Source: Tessaracoccus sp. MC1865 (GTDB lineage: Bacteria; Actinomycetota; Actinomycetes; Propionibacteriales; Propionibacteriaceae). Taken from it: a stretch of DNA of 64,000 nucleotides. Location of the stretch: positions 2,139,614 to 2,203,613 of the forward strand of contig NZ_CP072596.1 of assembly GCF_017815535.1 (NCBI RefSeq), in the 5' to 3' direction. The notes under the pieces were generated by a model. The model saw only the letters and a list, made by a program, of their open reading frames with translations, made no database searches and was not told the origin of the DNA. The stretch's first letter is position 1, and each line of letters starts with the position of its first letter. The translations under genes and the position numbers were made by a program. Shown here piece after piece: positions 10,401 through 19,300 of the stretch.

Positions 10401-10714
10401 TCCACGTTGGCCAGCACGCTCTGGTGCGGGATGAGGTTGTAGCTCTGGAAGACGAAGCCGACGCGGTTGTTGCGGTAGGTGTCCCAGTCGCGGTCGCGGT
10501 ACCGCTCGGTGGAGACGCCGTCGATGACCAGGTCCCCGGAGTCGTACTGGTCGAGCCCACCGATGAGGTTGAGCATGGTGGTCTTGCCGGAACCGGAGGG
10601 GCCGAGGACCGCGACGAACTCACTGTCGCGGAAGGCGATGGAGACGTCGTCGAGGGCGACCTGACTGAAGTCGCCTGTGGTGTACGACTTGCGCACATCC
10701 CTCAACTCGAGCAT
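7415..10714 (-). CDS. Fused ABC transporter ATPase-permease, MacB/FtsX type
   Basis: One 1099-residue chain. The N-terminal ATPase (about 1-220) has Walker A GPSGSGKTT, signature [15 protein letters not shown], Walker B LLADEPTGALD and the VTHN switch. A first membrane helix follows near 250-275 (SFAGSIGIIGIAAILALANG). An extracytoplasmic region of more than 600 residues comes next, then a C-terminal FtsX permease with three more helices and ERRKEIGILRAVGA. This type usually extrudes peptides or acts in envelope signalling rather than importing nutrients; the substrate is unknown. The start at 10714 (MLELRDVRKSY) has AGGAG 8 bases upstream; the longer open frame is rejected. The gene is divergent from a surface protein. 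Confidence 0.88.
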   Translation of the reverse strand: MLELRDVRKSYTTGDFSQVALDDVSIAFRDSEFVAVLGPSGSGKTTMLNLIGGLDQYDSGDLVIDGVSTERYRDRDWDTYRNNRVGFVFQSYNLIPHQSVLANVELALTLAGVTRSERRRRARAALEDVGLGEHIHKRPNQLSGGQMQRVAIARALINDPEILLADEPTGALDSATSVQIMALLTSIAMDRLVVMVTHNPELAQQYATRTVHLSDGRVVEDTDPFLPAALAPAGHGWARRTSMGFLTAIALSFNNLMTKKGRTLMTSFAGSIGIIGIAAILALANGVQGYIKGVEEDTLSQYPLTIQSQGFDMTAMLVSGGLGDDRPGGADDAQVREVPLMAKMFSSVGTNDLGSLKAYLDDNGGGIDSLVNAVEYTYDVTPQLYADDGSSEPRQVNPDAAMVALGFARSPAAGGVTAGLRSSAFDELVGDLGLVEEQYDVVSGRWPAAHDEMLVVLTDTGGISDLALYAMGLLDPAQLDEMVRQMMAEEDVVTPTTTRDFSYDEVMDVSFKLVNAADYYVHDDDFDVWTDRSQDQSHVAQLVAEGTPVKVVGIARPTGDGNATLSPGIYYTPAMTEYLMAEAAEAPIVREQLAEPSVNVFTGRGFTDEAPAEELDLTSLFTIDEEAVTAAFTVDESKLQPDLSGLELDLDMSSLSIDPAKLPPLDLTSVLEGLDPASLIRLPEMPAVPMPELPAVSTEQILAQLPVFLQTYTIYANENGLDPADPTVAMPAFLASPEADSTLTAIALELGIDRTAVETQLGAYLAWAAEQGLDPADVSGNAQVFLADQQETLLDTALDVVDTDALERQLQAELGSYLEQVMQVYMGDVAAQLADEITAQLGSAVESSMAGLADDLREAVSIDQDAFMASFQMDKSQEELTQLLMSAASTRAATYESTMRTLGYASPDEPSAVNIYPIDFESKAQITDLLDSYNERMRDTGREGQVITYSDLVGALMSSVTDIINTISYVLIAFVAISLVVSSIMIGVITYISVLERRKEIGILRAVGASKRDIRRVFNAETLIVGFVAGVLGVAITALLTIPANAIVYARFDVPNVAVLPWQAAVGLVLISMALTAVAGLLPASSASRKDPVEALRSE

Positions 10715-10859
10715 GTCGGCCTCTCCTGATGGCGTGTGATCCCGTTCCAGTTTCCCACTGACCGAAAACGGGTTGTCCACAGGGTCGGCAACGCGTGGTG
10801 ATCCCGTGGACGGTTTGACCACAGTGGTGGTGCCAGCCCCCATCCCCCTTGGAGAAACA

Positions 10860-12758
10860 ATGACGTGGCGTCCGCTCTGTACCGCCCTGATCGCGCTGTT
10901 CACCTTCGCGCTCATGATCCCCACCGCCTCCGCCCGTCCGCAGGACGGTCCCCTCACCGATTCGGGTCACATGGTGGCCCTTCCGGGCACCGGCACCAAC
11001 TGGTACGGCGCCTACCACGTGGACAGGCAGACGGCCTACTGCGCGGACCTCATGGCGGACGGTCCCCGCAATGCCTCGTCCTGGGTACAGGCCCCGGCAG
11101 GCTACGTCCTCCGCAAGCAGAACCGGGCCAGCCACGGCACTCACGGCAACGGCAGCGCCGCGGCCACCGACCGTGAGTTGGCCGAACTGGCCTGGGTCCT
11201 CATGGCCACCGGACAGCAACCGGCGCCCGATATCGGTGCCGCGGTGGAGCACTTCGTGCGGCTACGGACCATCGACGGCGCACACCAGCAGGCCCGCGAG
11301 GAGCAGCGCTGGGGCGCCGTCGTCACGGCGCATCCGGGTGCGCGGGCCCAGTTCGACCGGCTCGAGAGAGAGGCACGGCTCTATGCCGGCCCCTACACTC
11401 TGGAGTTCAACTGGCAGGTCCGGCCATCGCGCACGTCCCCCACGGGGCACGTGATCGTGGCGGTCCGGAGCGCGGCTGGGGTGGCGGTCCCGCATCGTGC
11501 GTTCAGCGTCGCGGGAAGCGGCAACCTTCAGATCGTCGAGGCCCCCACGTCCACAGGGGAGGGCGGCGGCGCCCACGTGCGGGTTTCCCTCCCGTCCCCG
11601 GAGGAGTCCGCGGTGCGGGGCACCTTGTCGGTCCAGGTGCGGGGTCTGCCCGGCACCCGACCGAAGCTGTACCTCCCCCAACCGGCCACCGTGCAGCGCC
11701 TGCTCGCCGCTCCGGACCTGGTCAAACTGAACGACTCCGTGAGCGTGGAATTGAAGCCCGAGGTCTTCCGCCCCACGCTCACCACCAGGACCAGAGACGT
11801 CATCGCGCACAGCGGGGCACCGGCGGTCGACATCGTCACCCTGACGAAGGGCCGGCCCGGCGCGGAGTTCACCGGCACGAGTGCGCTGTACGGGCCGTTC
11901 GCCTCCATGGCGGAACTGACGTCGTCCTCGCGCGCAGACGCGCCCCTGGTGGACACCGCGACGTTCTCCGGCAGGTACGACGCCCATGGCAACGCGGAGG
12001 TTGCCACCAGCGAGCTCCGCTTCCCGGAGGCCGGCTACTACACCTGGGCGGAATCCCTGGACGCGCGGCCGACGGTGGTGCCGCCCGCTCCCCCTGCCTG
12101 GCCACAGCTGCCGGAGACCAGCGTGGTGCTGTATCCCGGCGTCACGTCAGAGCTGACCGCCGACGGGGCACGTGGCCCCGCGGAGGTCGGCGCGGAACTG
12201 GCGGACCGGATCGACATCGGCGGGGTCCCCCCCGGCCTGGAGGTACCCGGCAGCGATGAGCCCCTCAGCGTCAGCGTCTCCGGGAGGATCGCCGGCCCGG
12301 TGCCCGCTGTGCCGACGGCGTCCGGGGCCTCCTGCGAGGCTGCCGACTGGACGGATGCCGCCACCCTCGTCGAGTACGAAGACACGGCGTGGACAGGGGA
12401 TTCGCTCCGCGGGTTGGCGCGCTCTTCTCCGGCGGAGCCGGGCTGTTACTCGGCAGAGGCGACGGTGACCATCAGGCACGGCACCGCCACTGTGAGCACC
12501 ACCCGGCATCCGTTGGGCGTCCCGGAACAGACCATCCTCGTCACCCCTTCGCCCGGGCCCACCCCCGGACTGCCCTCCCCCACCCCGTCACCGACACCGT
12601 CGCCGACCCCGTCCCCCTCGCCCACACCGTCGGCGCCGCCGTCCCCGGAGCCCAAGCCGCACGCAGCCCCGCCGTCGGGATCTGCCACGCAGACCACCCA
12701 CAGCCCGTTCCCTGCAGTCACCCGCACCCGGCCGGGTCTCCCCTCCACCGGACGCTGA
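10860..12758 (+). CDS. Secreted surface protein with Pro-rich stalk and terminal LPSTG
   Basis: Product of 632 residues. It has a Sec signal peptide (about 1-25, hydrophobic ALIALFTFALMI, cut near ASA-RP). The N-terminal domain has AYCADL (C61) and AELAWVLMATGQ (about 108-119). This resembles Cys-containing N-terminal domains of actinobacterial cell-wall proteins. Beta-rich regions follow, then a Pro/Ser/Thr stalk, and the chain ends LPSTGR-stop. The sortase motif is not followed by the membrane helix and basic tail that sorting normally needs. GGAG lies 6 bases before the ATG at 10860. The gene is divergent from the MacB-like transporter, which might act on the same envelope process (inference only). 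Confidence 0.75.
   Translation: MTWRPLCTALIALFTFALMIPTASARPQDGPLTDSGHMVALPGTGTNWYGAYHVDRQTAYCADLMADGPRNASSWVQAPAGYVLRKQNRASHGTHGNGSAAATDRELAELAWVLMATGQQPAPDIGAAVEHFVRLRTIDGAHQQAREEQRWGAVVTAHPGARAQFDRLEREARLYAGPYTLEFNWQVRPSRTSPTGHVIVAVRSAAGVAVPHRAFSVAGSGNLQIVEAPTSTGEGGGAHVRVSLPSPEESAVRGTLSVQVRGLPGTRPKLYLPQPATVQRLLAAPDLVKLNDSVSVELKPEVFRPTLTTRTRDVIAHSGAPAVDIVTLTKGRPGAEFTGTSALYGPFASMAELTSSSRADAPLVDTATFSGRYDAHGNAEVATSELRFPEAGYYTWAESLDARPTVVPPAPPAWPQLPETSVVLYPGVTSELTADGARGPAEVGAELADRIDIGGVPPGLEVPGSDEPLSVSVSGRIAGPVPAVPTASGASCEAADWTDAATLVEYEDTAWTGDSLRGLARSSPAEPGCYSAEATVTIRHGTATVSTTRHPLGVPEQTILVTPSPGPTPGLPSPTPSPTPSPTPSPSPTPSAPPSPEPKPHAAPPSGSATQTTHSPFPAVTRTRPGLPSTGR
12573..12654 (+). repeat. In-frame (P-T/S-P-S) coding repeat
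   Basis: Low-complexity tract of near-identical 12-base units reading SPTPSPTPSPTP in the surface protein. It forms the wall-spanning stalk that such proteins place before their anchor, and is a likely site of length variation between strains. Confidence 0.7.
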
Positions 12759-12833
12759 CGGATGCGCGCAGATCAGGGGTTGATCAGGGTCCGAACTCCA
12801 GACGCGCACCACGCGCCGTGGCAGGCTTGAGAC

Positions 12834-13214
12834 ATGCAGTTCATCGGCAGGCTCATCGTCACCGCACTCGCCACCGCCATCGCGGTCTGGCTGGTGCCCG
12901 GAATCACGCTGTCTTCACCCACCCTCACGGACAAGGTGCTCACGCTGCTGGGAGTTGCGATCGTCTTCGGCCTGGTCAACGGCATCGTCGCGCCACTCGT
13001 GAAGGGGCTGGGCACCTGTTTCATCGTGCTGACCCTCGGCCTCGCCCTGCTCGTCATCAACGCCCTCATGCTGATGCTCACCTCGTGGCTGGCGCGCCTC
13101 CTCGGCCTGGGATTCCAGGTCGACGGCTTCTGGCCCGCCTTCTGGGGAGCGATCGTGATCGCCATCGTCGGCGCCCTGTTCGGCGGGCTCCTCGGCAGCC
13201 GCAACAAGGACTGA
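12834..13214 (+). CDS. Phage-holin-family (4-TMS) small membrane protein
   Basis: A 126-residue integral membrane protein with four hydrophobic segments: about residues 5-22, 36-54 (VAIVFGLVNGIVAPLVKGLG), 57-81 and 101-121. The pattern VxGITLxS near residue 22 and FGLVNGIVxPLVK are typical of the mycobacterial four-TM holin superfamily, which is widespread on chromosomes of non-lysogens. A role in phage lysis is therefore not implied. There is no clear ribosome-binding site; a CAGGCT box lies six bases before the ATG, so it may be leaderless. Confidence 0.8.
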   Translation: MQFIGRLIVTALATAIAVWLVPGITLSSPTLTDKVLTLLGVAIVFGLVNGIVAPLVKGLGTCFIVLTLGLALLVINALMLMLTSWLARLLGLGFQVDGFWPAFWGAIVIAIVGALFGGLLGSRNKD

Positions 13215-13240
13215 GCCCGTTCCCCGGCATAGTGGAGCCG

Positions 13241-13864
13241 GTGAATTCACGGTATCTGCCCGCGATCGGGCTGGCGGTCATCAACTCGGCTGTGCAACTC
13301 GTCGGGGTACTCGCCTTCGGCTGGCCGGCCGGCAACATCTTCCTGCTGCTCTGGATTGAGAACCTGATCATCACGCTGGTCGCGATCGTCCGCATGGCCG
13401 GCGTTAACGGGGCGCCGGACGGCGACGGCAGGGCGAAGACGAACATCGCCACCCGGCTCCTGTTGGGCACCTTCGTCCACGGCGTGTTCAGCGGCATCCT
13501 GGCCGTCTGGAGCGGCGTCGAACTCACGCTCGCCATGTTCGCGGCGCCGTTCGTGCTGCTGGTGGTGCGCTACGCCGTAGAGACCGTCACCTGGTACGTG
13601 CGCGACGAGCGCCCCACCACTCTGTCGCAGGCCCATGGCTTCGCGGTGCGCCGGGTGGTCATGCTGCACTTCGCCATCATCGTGTGCTGGATGGTCATGG
13701 TGTTCGGCACGGTCCAGGAGCAGCTCAACGGACTGCCTTCGGGGCTTCCCCCTCTCCCGCTCCTGGCGCTCAGCGCACTTCTGGTGATCAAGACCATCGC
13801 GGAGGTCCGTGCCATCAGGCGCGGTCCCAACGCCGGCACATCCTGGAAGTTCCCCACCCACTGA
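13241..13864 (+). CDS. DUF6498-like integral membrane protein
   Basis: Product of 207 residues with several hydrophobic helices. LLLWIENLIITLVAIVRM (about residues 34-51) matches the membrane family annotated DUF6498, whose function is unknown. The start taken is GTG at 13241 (MNSRYLPAIGL); GTG 13232 is also in frame. The open frame continues far upstream but overlaps other genes there and loses coding character. It ends close to the rpsQ terminator, facing it. Confidence 0.65.
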   Translation: MNSRYLPAIGLAVINSAVQLVGVLAFGWPAGNIFLLLWIENLIITLVAIVRMAGVNGAPDGDGRAKTNIATRLLLGTFVHGVFSGILAVWSGVELTLAMFAAPFVLLVVRYAVETVTWYVRDERPTTLSQAHGFAVRRVVMLHFAIIVCWMVMVFGTVQEQLNGLPSGLPPLPLLALSALLVIKTIAEVRAIRRGPNAGTSWKFPTH

Positions 13865-13875
13865 CCCCGAACAAC

Positions 13876-13909
13876 ACGTTGGCCCCCCCGTGAGGGGGCG
13901 GGCCAACGT
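13876..13909 (-). terminator. S10 operon terminator
   Basis: Stem ACGTTGGCCC / GGGCCAACGT with an inner C/G stem and a GTGA-type loop, 15 bases past the rpsQ stop. It also sits after the convergent membrane-protein gene, so it may serve both strands. The tail is not a pure T run. Confidence 0.8.
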
Positions 13910-13923
13910 ATGTGAACGGTGCC

Positions 13924-14223
13924 TTACTTGGCGCGCTCGATGATCTCAACCAGACGCCAGCGCTTCTGCGCCGACAACGGGCGGGTCTCCATGACGCGGA
14001 CGCGGTCGCCGATGCCGGCTTCGTTGTTCTCGTCATGGGCCTTCAGACGGGAGGTCTTGTTCATGACCTTGCCGTACAGCGGGTGCTTCACGCGATCCTC
14101 GACGACGACGACGATGGTCTTGTCCATCTTGTCGGAGGCGACGATGCCGGTGAGCACCTTGCGGCGGTTACGGTCCTCGACCACGGGGGTCTCGGAGGGG
14201 ATGGTGGAATCAGTCATGGTCAC
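13924..14223 (-). CDS. rpsQ: 30S ribosomal protein S17
   Basis: Primary 16S rRNA-binding OB-fold protein. The product has 99 residues with a 17-residue N-terminal extension before [27 protein letters not shown] is also diagnostic. It overlaps rpmC by four bases. Here it is the last gene of the S10 block and is followed by a strong hairpin, whereas in most bacteria transcription reads on into rplN. Confidence 0.95.
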   Translation of the reverse strand: MTMTDSTIPSETPVVEDRNRRKVLTGIVASDKMDKTIVVVVEDRVKHPLYGKVMNKTSRLKAHDENNEAGIGDRVRVMETRPLSAQKRWRLVEIIERAK

Positions 14224-14450
14224 TTCTCCTCAGCGGGCTCGTCCACGATGCCGAGGTTGCGTTCCTGCAGCACGGTGTAGATGCGGGCGATGTCCTTGCG
14301 GACGTTGCGCAGCCGGCTGCTCGACTCCAGCTGGCCGGTGGCCGCCTGGAACCGAAGACCGAACAGTTCCTCCTTGAGCTCAACTACCTTGGCGTTGAGC
14401 TGGTCACGCGACAGACCACGCAGGTCGTGTGCGGCGAGAGACTTACTCAT
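14220..14450 (-). CDS. rpmC: 50S ribosomal protein L29
   Basis: Helical-hairpin protein at the exit tunnel, near the docking site for signal recognition particle and trigger factor. The 76 residues carry the signature [21 protein letters not shown] in the centre, typically [11 protein letters not shown]. The C-terminus is acidic. It overlaps both rplP (one base) and rpsQ (four bases). Confidence 0.95.
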   Translation of the reverse strand: MSKSLAAHDLRGLSRDQLNAKVVELKEELFGLRFQAATGQLESSSRLRNVRKDIARIYTVLQERNLGIVDEPAEEK

Positions 14451-14869
14451 CAGTTGTCACCTGCTTCGCGCTTGATGAAGCGTGCCTTGAAGGGCAGCTT
14501 GTGGATGGCCAGACGCATGGCCTCGCGGGCGACATCTTCAGTAACACCGGAGAGTTCGAAGATGACCCGACCGGGCTTGATGTTGGCGATCCACCACTCG
14601 GGGGAACCCTTGCCGGAACCCATGCGGGTTTCGGCCGGCTTCTTGGTCAGGGGGCGGTCCGGGTACACATTGATCCAGACCTTACCGCCACGCTTGATGT
14701 GACGGGTCATGGCGATACGAGCGGCCTCAATCTGACGGTTGGTCAGGTACGAGGGTTCGAGCGCCTGAATGCCGAAGTCACCGAAGGCGAGCTTGGTGCC
14801 GCCCTTGGATGCACCACTCCGCTTGGGGTGGTGCTGCTTACGGAACTTGACGCGACGAGGAATCAGCAT
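14450..14869 (-). CDS. rplP: 50S ribosomal protein L16
   Basis: Large-subunit protein at the A-site tRNA elbow. Exactly the normal length (139 residues). [17 protein letters not shown] at the start and the loop [16 protein letters not shown] plus [13 protein letters not shown] are hallmarks. It starts two bases after rpsC stops and overlaps rpmC by one base. Confidence 0.96.
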   Translation of the reverse strand: MLIPRRVKFRKQHHPKRSGASKGGTKLAFGDFGIQALEPSYLTNRQIEAARIAMTRHIKRGGKVWINVYPDRPLTKKPAETRMGSGKGSPEWWIANIKPGRVIFELSGVTEDVAREAMRLAIHKLPFKARFIKREAGDN

Positions 14870-14871
14870 GC

Positions 14872-15681
14872 TCAGGCTCCTGCGTTCTCAGTTGCGGGCG
14901 CAGCCTCAGCCTGGGCTGCGTCGGCGCGACGGCGACCGCCGCGCTCGGGACGGTCACCGCGACCTTCGCCGCGTGCCGGGCGACGGCCCGGACGCTGCTG
15001 ACGGCCAGCGGGGGCGGCCTGACGGGCAGCCTTCTGAGCGGCGCGCTCGGCGCGGGTGCCGGCGACGTCGCCCTTGTAGATCCACACCTTCACGCCGATA
15101 CGGCCGAACTGGGTGCGGGCCTCGTAGAAGCCGTAGTCGATGTCGGCGCGGAGGGTGTGCAGCGGCACCTGGCCGTCGCGGTAACCCTCGGAGCGGGACA
15201 TTTCAGCGCCACCGAGACGACCGGAGCACTTGATGCGGATACCCTTGGCGCCCGCACGCATGGCGGTCTGCTGGGCACGACGCATGGCGCGACGGAAGGC
15301 GACACGGGCGCCGAGCTGTTCGGCGACACCCTGGGCGACGAGCTGCGCATCGATCTCGGGGTTCTTGACCTCGAGGATGTTCAGCTGGATCTGCTTGCCG
15401 GTCATCTTCTCGAGCTCAGCGCGCGTCTTCTCCGCCTCGGCGCCGTTACGGCCGATGACGATGCCCGGACGTGCGGCGTGCAGGAAGATGGTCACGCGCT
15501 CGGAACGACGCTCGATCTCGATCGACGAGATGCCGGCGCGCTCGAGGTTCTTCGTCAGAAACTCGCGGATCTTGACATCCTCGCCCACGAGCTCCGCGTA
15601 CTGCTTGTCGCTGTACCAACGGGTCTTGTGGTCGGTGGTGATGCCCAGGCGGAAGCCATGCGGGTTGATCTTCTGGCCCAT
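14872..15681 (-). CDS. rpsC: 30S ribosomal protein S3
   Basis: Small-subunit head protein that helps form the mRNA entry helicase site. It begins [14 protein letters not shown] and contains the KH domain with [16 protein letters not shown] (about residues 94-109). The product is 269 residues, longer than Escherichia coli S3, because of a low-complexity Arg/Gly/Ala/Glu C-terminal tail from about residue 215, as is usual in actinobacteria. It lies three bases after rplV. Confidence 0.96.
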   Translation of the reverse strand: MGQKINPHGFRLGITTDHKTRWYSDKQYAELVGEDVKIREFLTKNLERAGISSIEIERRSERVTIFLHAARPGIVIGRNGAEAEKTRAELEKMTGKQIQLNILEVKNPEIDAQLVAQGVAEQLGARVAFRRAMRRAQQTAMRAGAKGIRIKCSGRLGGAEMSRSEGYRDGQVPLHTLRADIDYGFYEARTQFGRIGVKVWIYKGDVAGTRAERAAQKAARQAAPAGRQQRPGRRPARGEGRGDRPERGGRRRADAAQAEAAPATENAGA

Positions 15682-15684
15682 GAC

Positions 15685-16086
15685 TCAGGCTCCCTTCGTC
15701 TCGCGGGGTTCGACAACCACGGTGATATGCGATCCACGCTTGAGGATGCGGCTGGCCGAACCCTTGGCGCGGGGGCGGATCCGTCGGAGGGTGACGCCCT
15801 CGTCGACGAATGCTTTGGAGATGTACAGGTCGTCAGACCGCAGGGCCTCAGCCGACTCCGCGTTGGCCACGGCCGAAGCCACAACCTTGAAGACCGGCTC
15901 GGAAGCGGCCTGCGGGGCGAACTTGAGGGCGACGAGGGCGTCCTTGACGTCCATGCCGCGTACCAGGTTGACGACGCGACGGACCTTCGTGGGGCTCATC
16001 CGGACGTGCCGCGCGATGGCGAACGAGCCAGGACGATCCCCGAGCAGGTTCTCGCGACGACGGCTGTTGCCGTTTTCGTTGCTCAT
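15685..16086 (-). CDS. rplV: 50S ribosomal protein L22
   Basis: Lines the peptide exit tunnel and its loop is a site of macrolide-resistance mutations. The 133-residue product contains [20 protein letters not shown] (residues 25-44) and the extended loop [20 protein letters not shown], with no obvious deletion. It lies between rpsS (27 bases away) and rpsC. Confidence 0.96.
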   Translation of the reverse strand: MSNENGNSRRRENLLGDRPGSFAIARHVRMSPTKVRRVVNLVRGMDVKDALVALKFAPQAASEPVFKVVASAVANAESAEALRSDDLYISKAFVDEGVTLRRIRPRAKGSASRILKRGSHITVVVEPRETKGA

Positions 16087-16113
16087 TGTTGAATCAGTTC
16101 CTTATCTCGCGCC

Positions 16114-16395
16114 TCAGCGGCGACGGGCCTTCTTGTCGTCCTTCACGTGACCCCTGAAGGTACGCGTCGGTGCGAACTCGCCCAGCTTGTGACCGATCAT
16201 GGACTCGGTGACGAACACCGGGACGTGCTTACGGCCGTCGTGCACCGCGATGGTGTGCCCGAGCATGTCGGGAATGATCATCGAACGGCGCGACCAGGTC
16301 TTGATGACGTTCTTGGTGCCCTTTTCGTTCTGAACGTCCACCTTCTTCTGCAGGTGGTCGTCGACGAAGGGGCCCTTCTTCAGGCTGCGTGGCAT
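16114..16395 (-). CDS. rpsS: 30S ribosomal protein S19
   Basis: Head protein that forms a complex with S13 near the A and P sites. The 93 residues start [18 protein letters not shown] and contain [26 protein letters not shown] signature and [13 protein letters not shown]. It follows rplB after 18 bases. Confidence 0.96.
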   Translation of the reverse strand: MPRSLKKGPFVDDHLQKKVDVQNEKGTKNVIKTWSRRSMIIPDMLGHTIAVHDGRKHVPVFVTESMIGHKLGEFAPTRTFRGHVKDDKKARRR

Positions 16396-16413
16396 ATTTC
16401 TTCAGGCTCCCTA

Positions 16414-17250
16414 TCAGCGCTTCTTACCGGTCTTGCGACGGCGGACGATCAGGCGGTTGCTCGCCTTGTTCTTGCTGCGGGTGCGGCCTTCAGGCTTGCC
16501 CCACGGCGAAACCGGGTGACGGCCACCGGACGTGCGGCCTTCGCCGCCACCGTGCGGGTGGTCGTGCGGGTTCATGACAACACCGCGGACGGTCGGGCGG
16601 ACGCCCTTCCAACGCTTGCGGCCTGCCTTGCCCCAGTCGATGTTGGACTGCTCGGCGTTGCCGACCGCACCGATGGTGGCGCGGCAGCGGACGTCGACCA
16701 TGCGCATTTCACCCGACGGCATACGCAGCGTGGCGTACTTGCCTTCACGGGCGACCAACTGAATGGCGGAACCGGCGGAACGGCCCAGCTTGGCGCCGCC
16801 ACCCGGACGCATCTCCACCGCGTGCACCGTGGTGCCGACGGGGATCTGACGCAGCTCCAGGTTGTTGCCCGGCTTGATGTCGGAGCCATCACCAGCGGAG
16901 ATGACGACGCCCTGCTTGAGGCCGGCCGGCGCGATGATGTAGCGCTTCTCGCCGTCGGCGTAGTGCAGCAGCGCGATGCGAGCGGTGCGGTTGGGGTCGT
17001 ACTCGATGTGAGCGACCTTGGCCGGTACGCCGTCCTTGTCGTAGCGCTTGAAGTCGATCAGGCGGTAGGCCTGCTTGTGTCCACCACCGATGTGACGGGT
17101 GGTGATACGACCGGAGTTGTTACGACCACCGGTCTTCGGCTTGGCGACGAGGAGCGACTTCTCCGGCGTGGAGCGGGTGAGCTCGACGAAATCGGACACA
17201 CTCGAGCCGCGACGGCCCGGCGTAGTCGGCTTGTACTTACGGATACCCAT
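16414..17250 (-). CDS. rplB: 50S ribosomal protein L2
   Basis: Primary 23S rRNA-binding protein needed for subunit association and the peptidyl-transferase centre. It is 278 residues long. [15 protein letters not shown] at the N-terminus, the [19 protein letters not shown] motif near residue 55 and [19 protein letters not shown] (conserved His near 230) are all visible. It begins 28 bases after rplW. Confidence 0.97.
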   Translation of the reverse strand: MGIRKYKPTTPGRRGSSVSDFVELTRSTPEKSLLVAKPKTGGRNNSGRITTRHIGGGHKQAYRLIDFKRYDKDGVPAKVAHIEYDPNRTARIALLHYADGEKRYIIAPAGLKQGVVISAGDGSDIKPGNNLELRQIPVGTTVHAVEMRPGGGAKLGRSAGSAIQLVAREGKYATLRMPSGEMRMVDVRCRATIGAVGNAEQSNIDWGKAGRKRWKGVRPTVRGVVMNPHDHPHGGGEGRTSGGRHPVSPWGKPEGRTRSKNKASNRLIVRRRKTGKKR

Positions 17251-17278
17251 GAAGTTTCTGTTCCTTCTCTAGTTCCGG

Positions 17279-17590
17279 TCAGCCAACCGGCCCGGCGAAG
17301 ATGTCGATGCTCTGACCCTCGGCAACGGTGACGATCGCGCGCTTGGTGTCGGCGAGCTTTCCGGTGCCGTAGCGGGTGCGACGACGCTTGCCCTGACGGT
17401 TGAGGGTGTTCACGGACACGACCTTGACACCGAAGATGGCCTCAATGGCGATCTTGATCTCGGTCTTGTTCGCGTCGGGCGAGACGACAAAGGTGTACTT
17501 GCCGTCGTCGAGCAGGTTGTAGCTCTTCTCGCTCACCACGGGACGCAGGATGACGTCGCGGTGATCACGGATCTTCAGCGCTGTCGTCAC
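17279..17590 (-). CDS. rplW: 50S ribosomal protein L23
   Basis: Exit-tunnel protein and docking point for trigger factor and SRP. The 103-residue product shows [13 protein letters not shown] at residues 13-25, then [21 protein letters not shown]. The initiator overlaps rplD by four bases. It ends Ile-Phe-Ala-Gly-Pro-Val-Gly, close to the family length. Confidence 0.95.
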   Translation of the reverse strand: MTTALKIRDHRDVILRPVVSEKSYNLLDDGKYTFVVSPDANKTEIKIAIEAIFGVKVVSVNTLNRQGKRRRTRYGTGKLADTKRAIVTVAEGQSIDIFAGPVG

Positions 17591-18324
17591 TTGTCCTTCT
17601 CCTCAGTGTTGTCGGCCTTCTTGGCCTTCTTCGCCTTGGGTGCCTCTTCGACAGCGGCTTCCTCAGCGACGGGCTCTGCCACCGCGTAGTCCTCGTTCTT
17701 GTCCGCGACGAACGCGGCGAGAGCGGCGGAGGTGAACACGATCTTGTCGTTGGCCAGCACGTCGTAGGTGTTGAGCTGGTCAACCGCGATCAGGTGCAGC
17801 GACGGGACGTTGCGCAGGCTCAGCCAGGCGTTGTCCTCGAAACGGTCCAGGACGACGAGCGCCTTGCGGATGTCGCCGGCGACCTTGGTCAGGCCTGCGA
17901 GTGCCACCTTCGTCGACGGCTTGTCACCGGCGATCTCGGAGATGACGTAGACCTCGCCGTCACGGGCGCGGTCCGACAGGGCGCCACGGAGGGCGGCCGC
18001 AATCATCTTCTTGTTGGTGCGCTGGGCGTAGCTGCGCGGCGTGGGGCCGTGGACAACGCCACCGCCGGTCCAGATCGGGGAGCGACGCGAGCCGTGGCGG
18101 GCACGACCGGTGCCCTTCTGACGCCAGGGCTTTGCGCCACCGCCGCGAACCTCGCCGCGGGTCTTGGTGTCGTGCGTGCCCTGACGGGCCGCGGCCAGCT
18201 GGGCCACGACGACCTGGTGGATCAGGGGGATGTTGGTGTTCGCGTCGAACAGCGCGGCGGGGAGGTCAGCCTTACCGGCCTTCTTGCCCTTGGCGTCCAT
18301 GACGTCGATGGTCAGATCGCTCAT
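17587..18324 (-). CDS. rplD: 50S ribosomal protein L4
   Basis: Exit-tunnel protein whose extended loop lies beside L22. It is 245 residues long. The loop [20 protein letters not shown] followed by [16 protein letters not shown] is unmistakable. The C-terminus has a lineage-specific tail of alternating Ala/Glu and Lys (from about residue 212). Start and stop overlap rplC and rplW by four bases each, so L3, L4 and L23 are coupled. In Escherichia coli L4 represses this operon; no equivalent leader is identified here. Confidence 0.95.
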   Translation of the reverse strand: MSDLTIDVMDAKGKKAGKADLPAALFDANTNIPLIHQVVVAQLAAARQGTHDTKTRGEVRGGGAKPWRQKGTGRARHGSRRSPIWTGGGVVHGPTPRSYAQRTNKKMIAAALRGALSDRARDGEVYVISEIAGDKPSTKVALAGLTKVAGDIRKALVVLDRFEDNAWLSLRNVPSLHLIAVDQLNTYDVLANDKIVFTSAALAAFVADKNEDYAVAEPVAEEAAVEEAPKAKKAKKADNTEEKDK

Positions 18325-18977
18325 GCTGCGTCACCCTTCCTAGCTGCGGTGCGGACGACGACGAGGGACCCGTTGTTACCGGGAATGGCGCCGCGCACGA
18401 TGAGCAGGCCACGTTCCGCGTCGACGGCGTGGATCTTCAGGTTCTGCACGGTCACCTTGGCGTTGCCCATGCGGCCCATCATGCGGGTGCCCTTGAAGAC
18501 ACGGCCGGGGGTGGCGCAGCCACCGATGGAGCCGGGGGCACGGTGCTTGCGGTGCACACCGTGAGAGGCCTTGAGGCCGGAGAAGCCGTGGCGCTTCATG
18601 ACGCCCGCGGTGCCCTTGCCCTTGGTGGTGCCGGTGACATCGATGAACTCGCCGTCGGCGAAGAGTTCAGCGGTCAGTTCCTGACCGAGCTCGAACTCCG
18701 ACGCGTCGGCGGTGCGGATCTCCAGCAGATGCTTGCGGGGCGTCACATCAGCCTTGGCGAAGTGGCCAGCGGCAGGCTTGGTCACGTGCTTGGCCTTGAT
18801 GGCGCCGAAGCCGAGCTGCACGGCGTTGTAGCCGTCAACCTCGGGGGTGCGAACCTGGGTCACGACGCAAGGGCCGGCCTGGATCACGGTCACGGGGACG
18901 ACCTTGTTGTTCTCGTCCCACAGCTGGGTCATGCCGAGCTTGGTGCCCAGGATGCCCTTCACGATTCGTTCACTCAT
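18321..18977 (-). CDS. rplC: 50S ribosomal protein L3
   Basis: Assembly-initiator protein reaching to the peptidyl-transferase centre. The start used is ATG 18977 ([18 protein letters not shown]), 218 residues, with GAGGT about 9 bases upstream inside the rpsJ end. An in-frame GTG at 18992 would overlap the rpsJ stop and add five non-conserved residues. The tip loop with [15 protein letters not shown] is present. Confidence 0.95.
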   Translation of the reverse strand: MSERIVKGILGTKLGMTQLWDENNKVVPVTVIQAGPCVVTQVRTPEVDGYNAVQLGFGAIKAKHVTKPAAGHFAKADVTPRKHLLEIRTADASEFELGQELTAELFADGEFIDVTGTTKGKGTAGVMKRHGFSGLKASHGVHRKHRAPGSIGGCATPGRVFKGTRMMGRMGNAKVTVQNLKIHAVDAERGLLIVRGAIPGNNGSLVVVRTAARKGDAA

Positions 18978-18988
18978 TTCAGCAGACC

Positions 18989-19300
18989 TCACGGAAGCTT
19001 GATCTCGATGTCGACACCCGCAGGCAGGTCAAGACGCATCAGCGAATCGACTGTCTTCGGCGTGGGATCGAGGATGTCGATCAGACGCTTATGCGTGCGC
19101 ATTTCGAAATGCTCACGGCTGTCCTTGTACTTGTGGGGCGAACGGATGACGCAGTACACGTTCTTCTCCGTCGGCAGCGGCACCGGGCCGGCCACCTTCG
19201 CACCCGTGCGAGTCACGGTGTCGACGATTTTGCGCGCCGAGCTGTCGATGACCTCATGGTCATACGCCCGCAGCCTGATGCGGATCTTTTGTCCAGCCAC
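18989..19300 (-). CDS. rpsJ: 30S ribosomal protein S10
   Basis: Head protein and also NusE, a component of transcription antitermination complexes. The GTG at 19300 gives the standard 103-residue product (residue 1 followed by [18 protein letters not shown]). The frame is open 22 codons further upstream, but that part is not S10-like. It is the first gene of the S10 block, with a 347-base upstream region containing a candidate promoter. It lies 11 bases before rplC. Confidence 0.96.
   Translation of the reverse strand: MAGQKIRIRLRAYDHEVIDSSARKIVDTVTRTGAKVAGPVPLPTEKNVYCVIRSPHKYKDSREHFEMRTHKRLIDILDPTPKTVDSLMRLDLPAGVDIEIKLP

Noticed and set aside
12834-13214. Holin-like gene as evidence of a prophage
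   Set aside because: No lysin, integrase, capsid or attachment site is nearby, and this holin-like family is common on ordinary actinobacterial chromosomes.
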